Shown piece by piece: positions 14,582-21,398 of a stretch of 21,398 nt of DNA (the stretch's first letter is position 1; every line of letters begins with the position of its first letter). The notes beneath the pieces were generated by a model. That model had not been told where the DNA came from. It searched no databases and was given only the letters and a program-made list of their open reading frames with translations. The DNA is from a virus. The DNA is taken from positions 1-21,398 of IMG/VR virus record IMGVR_UViG_3300031787_009930. One strand, given 5' to 3'. The position numbers and the translations under genes are program-made.

Positions 14582-16381
14582 ATGGAAAACAATCAAAATA
14601 ATCAATTAACGGTTTGGCAAAAATTATCCCAAGCATTTGGGCCTAATTCTTTACTGAATCAAGATTATCCAACTTACAAATACGATAAAGAGGAATTATT
14701 AAAAACCACTTCTAAACAAGAATTTGATAAAGAACTTTTACAAGCTCAACAAACATATTATTTAGCAAATCAGTGGACTAAAATTGAAAGTAATTTATAT
14801 ACTCAAGCAGTATATTACGAACCAACTCGTTTAGCGTCGTTCTATGATTACGAGTCAATGGAATATACTCCTGAGATATCTGCAGCTTTAGATATCTATG
14901 GTGAAGAATCAACAACTGTTGACCAAAATGGTTATATGTTACAGATTTATTCTGAATCAAAACGTATCAAATCAATCTTGGCGGATTTATTTAACAACGC
15001 ATTAGACTTAAACACCAATTTACCTATGTGGACAAGAAACACATGTAAGTATGGTGATAACTTTGTTTACTTAAAATTGGACGCTGATAAGGGAGTTGTT
15101 GGATGTATGCAATTACCAAACATTGAGATTGAACGTCTTGAAAGGGGTATGGCTGCAAAATCTCAAAATGTTGACGAACCAAAAGAAAATAAAGGTTTAA
15201 GATTTAAGTGGAAGGCTAAAGACATGGAATTTAATTCATGGGAAATGGCTCACTTTAGATTATTAGGTGATGATAGAAAACTTCCTTATGGTACTTCTAT
15301 GTTAGAAAAAGCAAGACGTATTTGGAAACAATTATTGTTGTCTGAAGATGCGATGTTGATTTATAGAACGTCAAGAGCACCTGAAAGAAGGGTGTTTAAA
15401 GTCTTTGTTGGTAACATGGATGATAAAGATGTTGAACCGTATGTACAAAGAGTTGCCAATAAGTTCAAAAGGTCTCAAGTTGTTGATAGTAACACAGGTA
15501 ATGTAGATATGAGATTCAACCAAATGGCGGTTGACCAAGATTACTTTATACCTGTTCGTGATGCTGCGGCAGCAAGTCCTATTGATACTTTACCTGGTGC
15601 TCAGAACCTTTCTGAGATTGCCGATATCGAATATATCCAAAAGAAATTATTAACAGCTCTTCGTGTTCCTAAAGCGTTTTTAGGGTTTGAAGAAGTAGTT
15701 GGTGATGGTAAAAATTTATCATTACAGGATATTCGTTTTGCAAGAACAATTAACAGAATTCAAAAATGTATGATTGCAGAGTTAAATAAAATTGCAATTG
15801 TTCATTTATTTATTTTAGGATTTGAAGATGAGTTAAATAATTTTACTTTAGCACTTACAAATCCATCGACACAAGCTGACTTACTTAAAATTGACGTTTG
15901 GAAAGAAAAAATACTTCTATACAAAGACGCAGTTACCGCTATTGAGGGTATTGCTCCTGTATCTGTTTCTTGGGCTAAGAAACATGTTTTAGGATTCTCA
16001 GATGAAGAAATTAAACTTGATTTACAACAACAACGTATTGAAAAAGCGGTTGGTGCTGAGTTAACTAACACCGCAACAATCATTGCTCACACTGGAATAT
16101 TTGATAACGTTGATAAACTTTATGGAACTAAGTCAGGTAGTACCTCATCTGCGGGAACCACACCTCCACCACCACCTGGTGGTGAATTAGGAGGAACACC
16201 AACGCCACCACCGGCAGGAGGACCTGAAGGAGGATTACCTGAAAGTGAGAAAAAAGATAATTACAATATTCTTTTAGAATCTGACGGTTTCATTGATGAT
16301 GATTCTTTCATTGATTTATCAAGAGGAAAAAATTATTTAGGTGAGATTGAAGAACAATTGAGTAAAATATTAAGAGATTGA
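14582..16381 (+). CDS. Portal vertex protein (T4 gp20-like)
   Basis: A dodecameric portal that nucleates prohead assembly and forms the DNA channel docked by the terminase. At 599 residues it is slightly longer than T4 gp20 (524). Family-like features: the N-terminal EPTRLASFYDYESMEYTPEI segment with SAALDIYGEES (~80-110), a central wing and stem region, and the conserved TLPGAQNLSEIADIEYIQKK then LLTALRVPKAFLGF (~338-371), typical of gp20 proteins. The C-terminal tail has a Pro/Gly-rich stretch (~523-552), then LPES and LLES, possible prohead-protease cuts, and ends in a helix. It follows the DUF285 gene and precedes an unknown gene at the place where T4 has genes 67/68. Assignment is secure. 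Confidence 0.93.
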   Translation: MENNQNNQLTVWQKLSQAFGPNSLLNQDYPTYKYDKEELLKTTSKQEFDKELLQAQQTYYLANQWTKIESNLYTQAVYYEPTRLASFYDYESMEYTPEISAALDIYGEESTTVDQNGYMLQIYSESKRIKSILADLFNNALDLNTNLPMWTRNTCKYGDNFVYLKLDADKGVVGCMQLPNIEIERLERGMAAKSQNVDEPKENKGLRFKWKAKDMEFNSWEMAHFRLLGDDRKLPYGTSMLEKARRIWKQLLLSEDAMLIYRTSRAPERRVFKVFVGNMDDKDVEPYVQRVANKFKRSQVVDSNTGNVDMRFNQMAVDQDYFIPVRDAAAASPIDTLPGAQNLSEIADIEYIQKKLLTALRVPKAFLGFEEVVGDGKNLSLQDIRFARTINRIQKCMIAELNKIAIVHLFILGFEDELNNFTLALTNPSTQADLLKIDVWKEKILLYKDAVTAIEGIAPVSVSWAKKHVLGFSDEEIKLDLQQQRIEKAVGAELTNTATIIAHTGIFDNVDKLYGTKSGSTSSAGTTPPPPPGGELGGTPTPPPAGGPEGGLPESEKKDNYNILLESDGFIDDDSFIDLSRGKNYLGEIEEQLSKILRD

Positions 16382-16388
16382 TATTTAT
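16382..16388 (+). promoter_or_regulatory. TATTTAT motif overlapping an exact TATAAATA box
   Basis: TATTTATAAATA at 16382-16393 holds both the window's motif and, at 16386-16393, the T4 late-promoter consensus TATAAATA in the plus orientation. It starts at the base after the portal stop and lies 12 bases before the ATG at 16401. Confidence 0.45.
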
Positions 16389-16400
16389 AAATAAAAAGAA

Positions 16401-17117
16401 ATGAAATTCGGTATTTTAAAATCAAAAGTTGATAGAAGATTATTAGAATCTTACTCTAATCAAACTTTCCAAAAAGAATTGAAAACATTCAAAAAATTAG
16501 TTTTGGAAAATTCAAACATAAGTAAATTGTTTTACTTGTATGATGAATTAAAAACTAATCAAGGTTTGAACGAATCTGTTCTTGAAGATTATATTAATGA
16601 GTGTACTAAAATTTATGAGAACACCATTAGTAAAATTAAACCACAATCTATTGAAAAAATCAAAGGTTGGGTTAAGAATATCAATTCAAAAAATGATTAT
16701 GAAGATATTGATAATTTATTCTCAAAAAATGTTCTTACTATTGAATCTAAAATCAAAAGTAAAAATCTTATTAAAGAATCTTTAAGTAAAAAATCTATAG
16801 ATAAAAAAGAACCTATCAAGATTCCAATTTCTTCTATGATTAATGTTGCAAACAACACTATTAAAAATTATATTGAAAATTTAAATGAGACTGAAAAAAA
16901 AGAACTTATTAAATTTTTGAATACTGATGAAAAAGAATTGGAAGTAAAATTTGAAACTTTAAAAGAGAATGTTGTAAAAAAATTAAACGTAATTAAAGAA
17001 TCTGAAAATGATTCAGAAGTTATCACCAAAATTGATGAAACAATTAAGACGGTTAATTCAGAAAAATACGACAAACTTAATTACTTCAAATTATCGGATT
17101 TAAACGATAATCTTTAA
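16401..17117 (+). CDS. Helical phage protein between portal and protease, probable prohead core component
   Basis: A 238-residue, Lys/Glu/Asn-rich, almost wholly helical protein with no known domain. The N-terminus (MKFGILKSKVDRRLLESYSN, then LVLENSNISKLFYLYDEL) looks conserved. Four (L/I)-x-E-S sites are visible: LLES at 14-17, LNES at 56-59, IKES at 124-127 and IKES at 198-201. Position after gp20 and before gp21 corresponds to T4 gp67/gp68, which are prohead core proteins cut by gp21; the high charge and the sites fit that, but sequence homology cannot be shown here. Its stop overlaps the bS21 stop by 3 bases (TTAA), with no hairpin between the convergent genes. Confidence 0.6.
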   Translation: MKFGILKSKVDRRLLESYSNQTFQKELKTFKKLVLENSNISKLFYLYDELKTNQGLNESVLEDYINECTKIYENTISKIKPQSIEKIKGWVKNINSKNDYEDIDNLFSKNVLTIESKIKSKNLIKESLSKKSIDKKEPIKIPISSMINVANNTIKNYIENLNETEKKELIKFLNTDEKELEVKFETLKENVVKKLNVIKESENDSEVITKIDETIKTVNSEKYDKLNYFKLSDLNDNL

Positions 17118-17302
17118 TTCTCGTTTTTCATTTTCTGAACGTAAATTGCCTTATTGATTTGATTTCTACGATTAGTAGATTTTTTAACAAAAGTTTTACG
17201 GTTAATTAATTCCTGACTTTGACGAGTCTTAATAACCTTATTTTTCAATTGTTTTAAGGCTTTCTCTATTGATGTGTTTTTATCTAATTTAACTATTAAC
17301 AT
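17114..17302 (-). CDS. rpsU: Small-subunit ribosomal protein bS21
   Basis: A 62-residue basic protein. The start MLIVKL, a helix with IEKALKQLKNK (12-22), and KT...ELINRKTFVKKSTNRRNQINKAIY (25-54) follow the Bacteroidota bS21 pattern, as does the length (63-64 is usual). In Bacteroidota, bS21 with bS18 and bS6 holds the 16S 3' end so that the anti-Shine-Dalgarno sequence is hidden; Tyr54, which I recall as one of the contacting residues in the Flavobacterium structure, is kept at the same position. Phage bS21 genes are known from several phage groups. This gene is on the opposite strand to the head genes around it, with TAnnTTTG upstream instead of TATTTAT. No Shine-Dalgarno sequence precedes it, unlike the report, from memory, that flavobacterial rpsU has one used for autoregulation. 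Confidence 0.88.
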   Translation of the reverse strand: MLIVKLDKNTSIEKALKQLKNKVIKTRQSQELINRKTFVKKSTNRRNQINKAIYVQKMKNEN

Positions 17303-17318
17303 ATTTTACAAATATCTG

Positions 17319-17326
17319 CAAATATA
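17319..17326 (-). promoter_or_regulatory. TAnnTTTG-like -7 box for bS21
   Basis: On the minus strand TATATTTG lies 16 bases before the bS21 ATG. No convincing TTG -33 box is seen about 20 bases upstream, so it is a partial match only. Confidence 0.3.
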
Positions 17327-17347
17327 AAAAAATTTTGACTTGTAATA

Positions 17348-17354
17348 CATTTAT
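17348..17354 (+). promoter_or_regulatory. Near-match to the TATTTAT motif
   Basis: CATTTAT (one mismatch) lies in the 95-base gap between the divergent bS21 and 17398 genes. The same gap also holds TTG at 17335-17337 and TATTTTTT at 17359-17366, a 7-of-8 match to TAnnTTTG at 21-base spacing, so either type of promoter could serve. Confidence 0.2.
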
Positions 17355-17397
17355 ACCTATTTTTTTAAAAAATAAACTTTAGGAAAAATGAAAATTA

Positions 17398-17859
17398 ATG
17401 AAAAAAGGCAAAACCTCAAAAATACATGGTTTTAAAACAGCTAAAACAATTTACGGAACAGTAGATTCATTTGAATTAAAATCACTGTATTTAAACATTC
17501 AAACATGGGTTGAACCAAAAGAAGAGTTAGAGAATTGGACAAGAGTAGTATCAAACTTAAGTAGAGCCATAAGACATTCAGTATACGAGTCGGTAAACAC
17601 GGGAATATATGACAATAAATTTATTGTTGATTTAGATTTAAGGTCATCAGGATTATCAAAAGGGAAAAAATCATTTTTAAATTTAGAAGTAAATTTATAT
17701 TTGTTAGATACAACTTTAGATTTTAAATCAAAAGAAGTTAAAGATTCTCTTAAAGAAATTTGTAAAAGTATCTTCAAAAATAATTTTTCAAATAACAAAT
17801 ATTTTTCGTTTCACTATTCAAAAACAAATAAAACGAAACCAATAACGACACAAAGTTAA
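17398..17859 (+). CDS. Conserved hypothetical phage protein
   Basis: A 153-residue protein with a basic start (MKKGKTSKIHGFKTAK), a central beta-rich core (SLYLNIQTWVEP, FIVDLDLRSSGL, LNLEVNLYLL) and a helical end. The start is fixed by a TGA two codons upstream; an ATG at 17388 is in another frame and opens only a short frame. AGGAAAA ten bases upstream is a weak Shine-Dalgarno-like run. The gene lies between bS21 and the prohead protease. The order of strands and the double aromatic-Arg segment WTRVVSNLSRAIRHSVYE (47-64) suggest a compact alpha/beta fold. No family recognised. Confidence 0.6.
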   Translation: MKKGKTSKIHGFKTAKTIYGTVDSFELKSLYLNIQTWVEPKEELENWTRVVSNLSRAIRHSVYESVNTGIYDNKFIVDLDLRSSGLSKGKKSFLNLEVNLYLLDTTLDFKSKEVKDSLKEICKSIFKNNFSNNKYFSFHYSKTNKTKPITTQS

Positions 17860-17868
17860 TCTTTTCAA

Positions 17869-17875
17869 TATTTAT
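17869..17875 (+). promoter_or_regulatory. TATTTAT motif before prohead protease
   Basis: CAATATTTATTATATAAACC lies 16 bases before the ATG at 17892. Confidence 0.4.
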
Positions 17876-17891
17876 TATATAAACCATTGAA

Positions 17892-18626
17892 ATGAACTTA
17901 GAAATAATAAAACCTGGTCAAGTTGGGAAAGGAATTCTTATCGAGTACGATGCGGGATATATCAATCCAAAAGAGAACGGTAATGAGAAGATAATTAAAG
18001 AATCTAAAAATTTTTTAGACCACTCAAAACCATTTGAATTTTACGCAGTTTTACAAAAGTATGACACTCCAAATAGAAACGGTAGAATATACCCTGAAAA
18101 AATATTAAAAAGAGAAGCAGACAATTATAAAAAAATGATTGAGAAGGGAACTTCCCTTTCTGAATTAAATCACCCTGAATCGTCATTAATTGACTTAGAT
18201 AGAGTTTCACACATCATCACCGAAGTATGGTGGGATGGAAAAGTATTAATGGGTAAGTTGAAATTGTTAACATCACCAGGATTTCACGAAAGAGGAATCT
18301 GTTCAACAAAAGGTGATTTGGCAGCTAACTACTTAAGACAAGGAGTTACTCTTGGTATTTCTTCTCGTGGTGTAGGTTCATTAAAAAAAGTTGGTGAACA
18401 AAATGAAGTACAAGATGACTTTGAACTTATTTGTTTTGACCTTGTTTCTTCACCATCAACACCTGGAGCATATTTGTTTACAGAACCTAATGAAAGATTC
18501 AACTTTGAAGAGAATTTAGAAGAAGAAAACAAAATGAGAGCAGAAAGAACAACAGGTATGAGCGGAGATTCTATTGATAAACAAAAAGAACTGATGAAAA
18601 AATTGTCCGCATACCTTGATAGATAA
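17892..18626 (+). CDS. Prohead core protease (T4 gp21-like, peptidase S77)
   Basis: A serine protease that in T4 is built into the prohead, activates itself, then cuts scaffold, core and capsid proteins after (L/I)-x-E. Residues 55-203 hold the family pattern: NRNGRIYP (61-68), ELNHP with H94 as the probable catalytic histidine, DRVSHIITEVWWDG (103-116), LGISSRGVGS (154-163) with the catalytic serine at 157 or 158, and FELICFDLVSSPSTPGA (177-193) with D183. The length (244) is near T4 gp21 (212). The C-terminal ~45 residues are charged and may be a removable tail. It stands directly upstream of two small genes and the scaffold. Assignment is secure. Confidence 0.93.
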   Translation: MNLEIIKPGQVGKGILIEYDAGYINPKENGNEKIIKESKNFLDHSKPFEFYAVLQKYDTPNRNGRIYPEKILKREADNYKKMIEKGTSLSELNHPESSLIDLDRVSHIITEVWWDGKVLMGKLKLLTSPGFHERGICSTKGDLAANYLRQGVTLGISSRGVGSLKKVGEQNEVQDDFELICFDLVSSPSTPGAYLFTEPNERFNFEENLEEENKMRAERTTGMSGDSIDKQKELMKKLSAYLDR

Positions 18627-18630
18627 GTTT

Positions 18631-18637
18631 TATTTAT
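18631..18637 (+). promoter_or_regulatory. TATTTAT motif
   Basis: TTTTATTTATTATATTTTT lies five bases after the protease stop and 21 bases before the ATG at 18659. Confidence 0.35.
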
Positions 18638-18658
18638 TATATTTTTAAAAAAAAACTT

Positions 18659-18874
18659 ATGGAAATGGATGAGAAATATTTCGTAGCAAAAATTACCACT
18701 GATATTGTAGATTCAGAATCAGGTAAGGTAAAAAAACAAAAAGAAGAGAAGTTGGTTAGAGGTTACAACCCAACTGATGTTGAAGCAAAAGTAACCAAAA
18801 TTTACGAGAGTTATTCACAAGATTGGAGAATAACATCTATTGTTGAAAGTAAAATTGATGAAGTGATAGAATAA
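18659..18874 (+). CDS. DUF4494-like small protein
   Basis: A 71-residue protein: a beta strand (KYFVAKITTDIVD), a charged turn (GKVKKQKEEKLVRG), a helix starting at NPTDVEAKVTKIYES and a final strand (WRITSIVESKIDEVI). This order and the 'V-x-A-x-x-x-x-E-A-E' type helix start resemble DUF4494, a small family I associate with Bacteroidetes. No function is known for it. It lies between protease and a terminator, where T4-like phages often carry a small core gene. Family call is tentative. Confidence 0.55.
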   Translation: MEMDEKYFVAKITTDIVDSESGKVKKQKEEKLVRGYNPTDVEAKVTKIYESYSQDWRITSIVESKIDEVIE

Positions 18875-18898
18875 TAAAACAATTTTCAATAATACATC

Positions 18899-18928
18899 AA
18901 AGGAGGGTTTTCCCTCCTTTTTTGTTTT
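18899..18928 (+). terminator. Strong intrinsic terminator
   Basis: AAAGGAGGG, loop TTTT, CCCTCCTTT followed by TTTTGTTTT. The 9-bp perfect stem plus T tract starts 25 bases after the stop at 18872-18874. It closes the protease transcript. Confidence 0.9.
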
Positions 18929-18934
18929 ACCGAG

Positions 18935-18941
18935 TATTTAT
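18935..18941 (+). promoter_or_regulatory. TATTTAT motif after the terminator
   Basis: GAGTATTTATGGAATATG: the motif ends 5 bases before the ATG at 18947 and follows the terminator directly, as at 9671. Confidence 0.45.
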
Positions 18942-18946
18942 GGAAT

Positions 18947-19897
18947 ATGAAAATTTCAGTTTCAGAAACACAATACCAAGTAATATTAGAATATTTCAAG
19001 CAAAAAACTGACCCTATAGCAGAACACATACGTCAGATGTTACGTGCGGTATATAAACCGTTGAACAAATACGGTAAACTACCGAACCCTGATGGTAACT
19101 GTGACACTAACGAAGGTGTTATCTATGTGTGGGAACATATTCCTGGTGTAGACCATTGGTCGGTCTTAAATCGTTTCGATACCAATTCAAAAGTTAGAGA
19201 TAAAATCAAAGAACTTTTTACATCACAAAATCCTGGTACAGAAATAACAAACAAAAATTTAATAGATTTTATTACAGACAATAAAGATAGTTTGTTTAAT
19301 GGAGAATATACCGAAGAACTTGTTAACCTTAACAGAGCAACAATTGAAAAGGGTAATCAAAATGAAATGTTTGGAATAAAAATTTTAAAAGATTTTTTTG
19401 GTTCAGATACAAACATAATGAGATTCTGTTCAGGTGATGTAAGAGATACCAAAAAAGGTATGGACCTTATGGTTGAAGCTAACGGAAAACAAATATTCGT
19501 TCAAGTAAAACCTTTTACAAAAGCAACAAGTTTTGTTGATAGAGATGGTGACACATTCTTTGAAGTATCATCTTATAACTTTGACCACACAAAATATTCA
19601 GAAAAAAATGTTCAGGTATTTCTTTACGTGAACACAGAAACAAATGAATATGTGGCGTTCTCAAACAAGAAAAGTAGAATCAAAAAAGAAAATTCAGGTA
19701 TGACAAGATTCTATGAACCATACCTCATGACCAACATGCAATTCGAAGGAAAAACAAAAACAAAACAATACCGTAACAAACCATTAGAAGATGATTTATT
19801 TAAAATGGGAGAGAGAAGACTTCAAAATTTAGAATTCAGAAAATCAGAAATCGAAAAACTTATCGAATTAGAAAAACAAAAATTGGCAAAAAAATAA
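18947..19897 (+). CDS. PD-(D/E)XK-like nuclease (putative)
   Basis: A 316-residue protein. The central part has the order of a PD-(D/E)XK nuclease core: a helix with E140 (NQNEMFGIKILKDFFG), then G171-M-D173, a turn, and FVQVKPF with Q186 and K188. Q replaces the more usual E of the (D/E)xK pair, a known variation. Flanking segments are a charged N-terminus (MKISVSETQYQVI), a segment with W62-E-H and W71 (~60-75), and a Lys-rich helical end. It is set between a terminator and the scaffold gene with its own TATTTAT motif, like a unit inserted into the head block. Possible roles: a free-standing homing-type endonuclease, a host-DNA nuclease, or a virion protein. No intron or intein is seen beside it. 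The nuclease call rests on one motif set. Confidence 0.55.
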   Translation: MKISVSETQYQVILEYFKQKTDPIAEHIRQMLRAVYKPLNKYGKLPNPDGNCDTNEGVIYVWEHIPGVDHWSVLNRFDTNSKVRDKIKELFTSQNPGTEITNKNLIDFITDNKDSLFNGEYTEELVNLNRATIEKGNQNEMFGIKILKDFFGSDTNIMRFCSGDVRDTKKGMDLMVEANGKQIFVQVKPFTKATSFVDRDGDTFFEVSSYNFDHTKYSEKNVQVFLYVNTETNEYVAFSNKKSRIKKENSGMTRFYEPYLMTNMQFEGKTKTKQYRNKPLEDDLFKMGERRLQNLEFRKSEIEKLIELEKQKLAKK

Positions 19898-19948
19898 AAT
19901 TATTTTACCTCAATTACGTGAGAATTAATTTTTTTTTAAAATTAACAA

Positions 19949-19955
19949 TATTTAT
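19949..19955 (+). promoter_or_regulatory. TATTTAT motif overlapping an exact TATAAATA box
   Basis: CAATATTTATATAAATAAAAA: TATTTAT at 19949-19955 and the T4 late consensus TATAAATA at 19955-19962, 16 bases before the scaffold ATG. A highly expressed scaffold gene is where a strong late promoter would be expected. Confidence 0.5.
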
Positions 19956-19978
19956 ATAAATAAAAATAACAACTAAAA

Positions 19979-21398
19979 ATGGCAAAAGAAAAATCTTTAG
20001 TAGAAGAAGCTATCCTTTCAATGAAAAATCTTGAGGAAGCTGTTGCTAACAACGCAAAAGAAATACTTGCTTCAACCATGAAGGAAGAAATTAAAGAATT
20101 AGTAAAAGAATCTCTATCTGAACAAGAAGAAGAAGAGATTGATACAGATGTTGATATGTCTGACGATGAAGATGAAATGTCTATGGATATGGACATGGAA
20201 GATTCTGAAGAAGATATGGATACAGATAACGAAGTTGAAGACATGAGTCCAATCGACTTAAGAGGAAAATCTAACGACGAAATCATCCGTGTGTTTCAGT
20301 TAATGGGTCCTGATGATAACATCATCGTTACAAAAGACGATGCTGGTAATATCAACCTAAAAACTGATGAAGACGAGTATATGATTGTTGGAGAATCTGA
20401 AGAAGAAGAAGGTTGGAACATGGAAGAAGATATGATGGAAACTTGGGATATGGAAGAACAAGAAGAAATGGACATGGACTCAGAAGAGGAAATGGACATG
20501 GATGATTCTGAAGAATCTATTGAAGATATCATTAATTCAGTTTTCAACGATGAATCCGACCTACCAGAATCTCCAACAGGTGGAGAATACGGTGGTGAGT
20601 TTGGAATGTTAGAAATGGAAATGGACGAAGAAGACATGGAAGAGGGTGAGGAAGTTATGTATGAAATCACTTTAGACGAAGAATCTGATTCTGAAGAAGA
20701 TGAAGAGGAAGGTGAAGAAGATGAATCTTACATGATGGAATCTAAAAAAGCTAAAACCCCTAAGACAGGTAAAGCGTCAAGTTTCAAATATAGCACTAAA
20801 CCAAATATGGACGGTGGTTTTGAAACACCAAAAAGAAAGAAAGCAAACACAACTATGGGCACAGGTTCAGCTAAAAAAGTTGACGTGTACAAAGATGACG
20901 AAACTCTTGATGGTAAAATGAAAATAGTAAAAGGTAAAAAAGCCGAAACAAAAGAAGCGTCTCGTACTTATGCTTCGGGTTCTAAAAAAGGTCGTGGTCT
21001 AAGAAAAGGAATCACTCCTAACAGAAATTTAGAATTCCCAATCAAAGAGAGCGTATACGGTGAGGAAGTACAAATCCTAAGAGAGAAAAATGAAGAGTAC
21101 AGAAAAGCACTTAACGTATTCAGAAACAAACTAAACGAAGTGGCTGTGTTTAATTCAAACTTAGCTTACGCAACTCGTTTGTTCACTGAACACTCAACAT
21201 CTAAACAAGAAAAAATTAACATCTTGAAAAGATTTGACGGTGTGGAGTCTCTTAAAGAATCTAAAAATTTGTACAAGACAATCAAAGATGAACTTTCAAT
21301 TAAAACAAGTCAACCAATGAACGAATCAATTGAACGTAAAATTGAAAACGTTCAAAACACAGGTTCAGCAGTTAACTTGATTGAGTCTAAAACTTACG
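19979..21398 (+). CDS. Acidic prohead scaffold/core protein (T4 gp22-like), incomplete at right edge
   Basis: The reading frame opens at ATG 19979 and stays open to the window end (at least 473 residues). A helical N-terminus (AKEKSLVEEAILSMKNLEEA) is followed by a very acidic Glu/Asp/Met/Ser region (~46-255) interrupted by a small ordered stretch (DLRGKSNDEIIRVFQLMGPD), a basic Lys-rich linker (~256-350), and then an ordered helical region (ILREKNEEYRKALNVFRNKL, then NLAYATRLFTEHS) that looks like the conserved scaffold part. Protease-like sites LPES, IKES, LKES and LIES are present. Position right after the protease and composition fit gp22; gp23 would be expected next. Two long minus-strand open frames across its acidic part are antisense shadows. 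Confidence 0.75.
   Translation, partial: MAKEKSLVEEAILSMKNLEEAVANNAKEILASTMKEEIKELVKESLSEQEEEEIDTDVDMSDDEDEMSMDMDMEDSEEDMDTDNEVEDMSPIDLRGKSNDEIIRVFQLMGPDDNIIVTKDDAGNINLKTDEDEYMIVGESEEEEGWNMEEDMMETWDMEEQEEMDMDSEEEMDMDDSEESIEDIINSVFNDESDLPESPTGGEYGGEFGMLEMEMDEEDMEEGEEVMYEITLDEESDSEEDEEEGEEDESYMMESKKAKTPKTGKASSFKYSTKPNMDGGFETPKRKKANTTMGTGSAKKVDVYKDDETLDGKMKIVKGKKAETKEASRTYASGSKKGRGLRKGITPNRNLEFPIKESVYGEEVQILREKNEEYRKALNVFRNKLNEVAVFNSNLAYATRLFTEHSTSKQEKINILKRFDGVESLKESKNLYKTIKDELSIKTSQPMNESIERKIENVQNTGSAVNLIESKTY

Noticed and set aside
19909-19937. Possible terminator before the scaffold
   Set aside because: CTCA-ATTACG-TGAG gives only a 4-bp stem, 6 bases from a T9 run; too weak to call.
19942-20670. 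Two minus-strand open frames rich in Ser/Ile
   Set aside because: They are antisense to the Glu/Asp/Met-rich part of the scaffold gene; GAA/GAT codons read backwards give Ser/Phe/Ile without stops. No start signals and no protein-like pattern.
1-21398. tRNA genes, integrase, att sites or insertion sequences
   Set aside because: Gaps between genes are short and AT-rich; I saw no cloverleaf-like sequence, transposase, or paired terminal repeats.

Overview
The window is a low-GC segment of a T4-like (myovirus-type) tailed phage genome. It carries the head-assembly and DNA-packaging block: large terminase (gp17 type), portal (gp20 type), prohead protease (gp21 type, peptidase S77) and the start of an acidic scaffold or core protein (gp22 type) that runs off the right edge. 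The host is most likely a member of Bacteroidota, probably a flavobacterium. Four things point there: almost no start codon has a Shine-Dalgarno sequence; the leaders are very AT-rich; a few promoter-like sites fit the Bacteroidota TAnnTTTG -7 box; and the phage's ribosomal protein bS21 and its BspA/DUF285 surface-repeat protein resemble Bacteroidota versions. The host assignment is inference.

Layout. 1-2917: a small zinc peptidase (+) faces a two-AAA ClpC-like unfoldase (-), and the two genes share a hairpin terminator. 3023-5608: a KTSC-domain protein, then a 770-residue fusion of nucleotidyltransferase, VanY-type peptidase, peptidoglycan-binding and serine-hydrolase domains. 5670-9621: four tightly packed genes for probable virion or core proteins of unknown function, ending in a terminator. 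9688-16381: terminase, a 1023-residue PKD/DUF285 repeat protein, and the portal. 16401-19897: a conserved unknown, bS21 on the opposite strand, another unknown, the prohead protease, a DUF4494-like protein, a terminator, and a PD-(D/E)XK-like nuclease. 19979-end: the scaffold protein.

How the parts fit. The portal, scaffold and protease would build and mature the prohead, and the terminase would fill it. Many of the flanking unknown proteins contain (L/I)-x-E-(S/G) motifs resembling T4 gp21 cleavage sites, so they may be core proteins cut during maturation. A short motif, TATTTAT, sits just upstream of about ten plus-strand genes and is a candidate late promoter element; it is the reverse complement of most of the T4 late box. 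The clp and bS21 genes lie on the minus strand and have TAnnTTTG-type sites instead, which suggests different (host-sigma) timing.

The most notable features are the bS21 gene set inside the late head block, the four-domain fusion, the DUF285 adhesin-like protein inserted between terminase and portal where T4 has tail genes 18 and 19, and an unfoldase that has lost its N-domain but kept a ClpP-docking loop.
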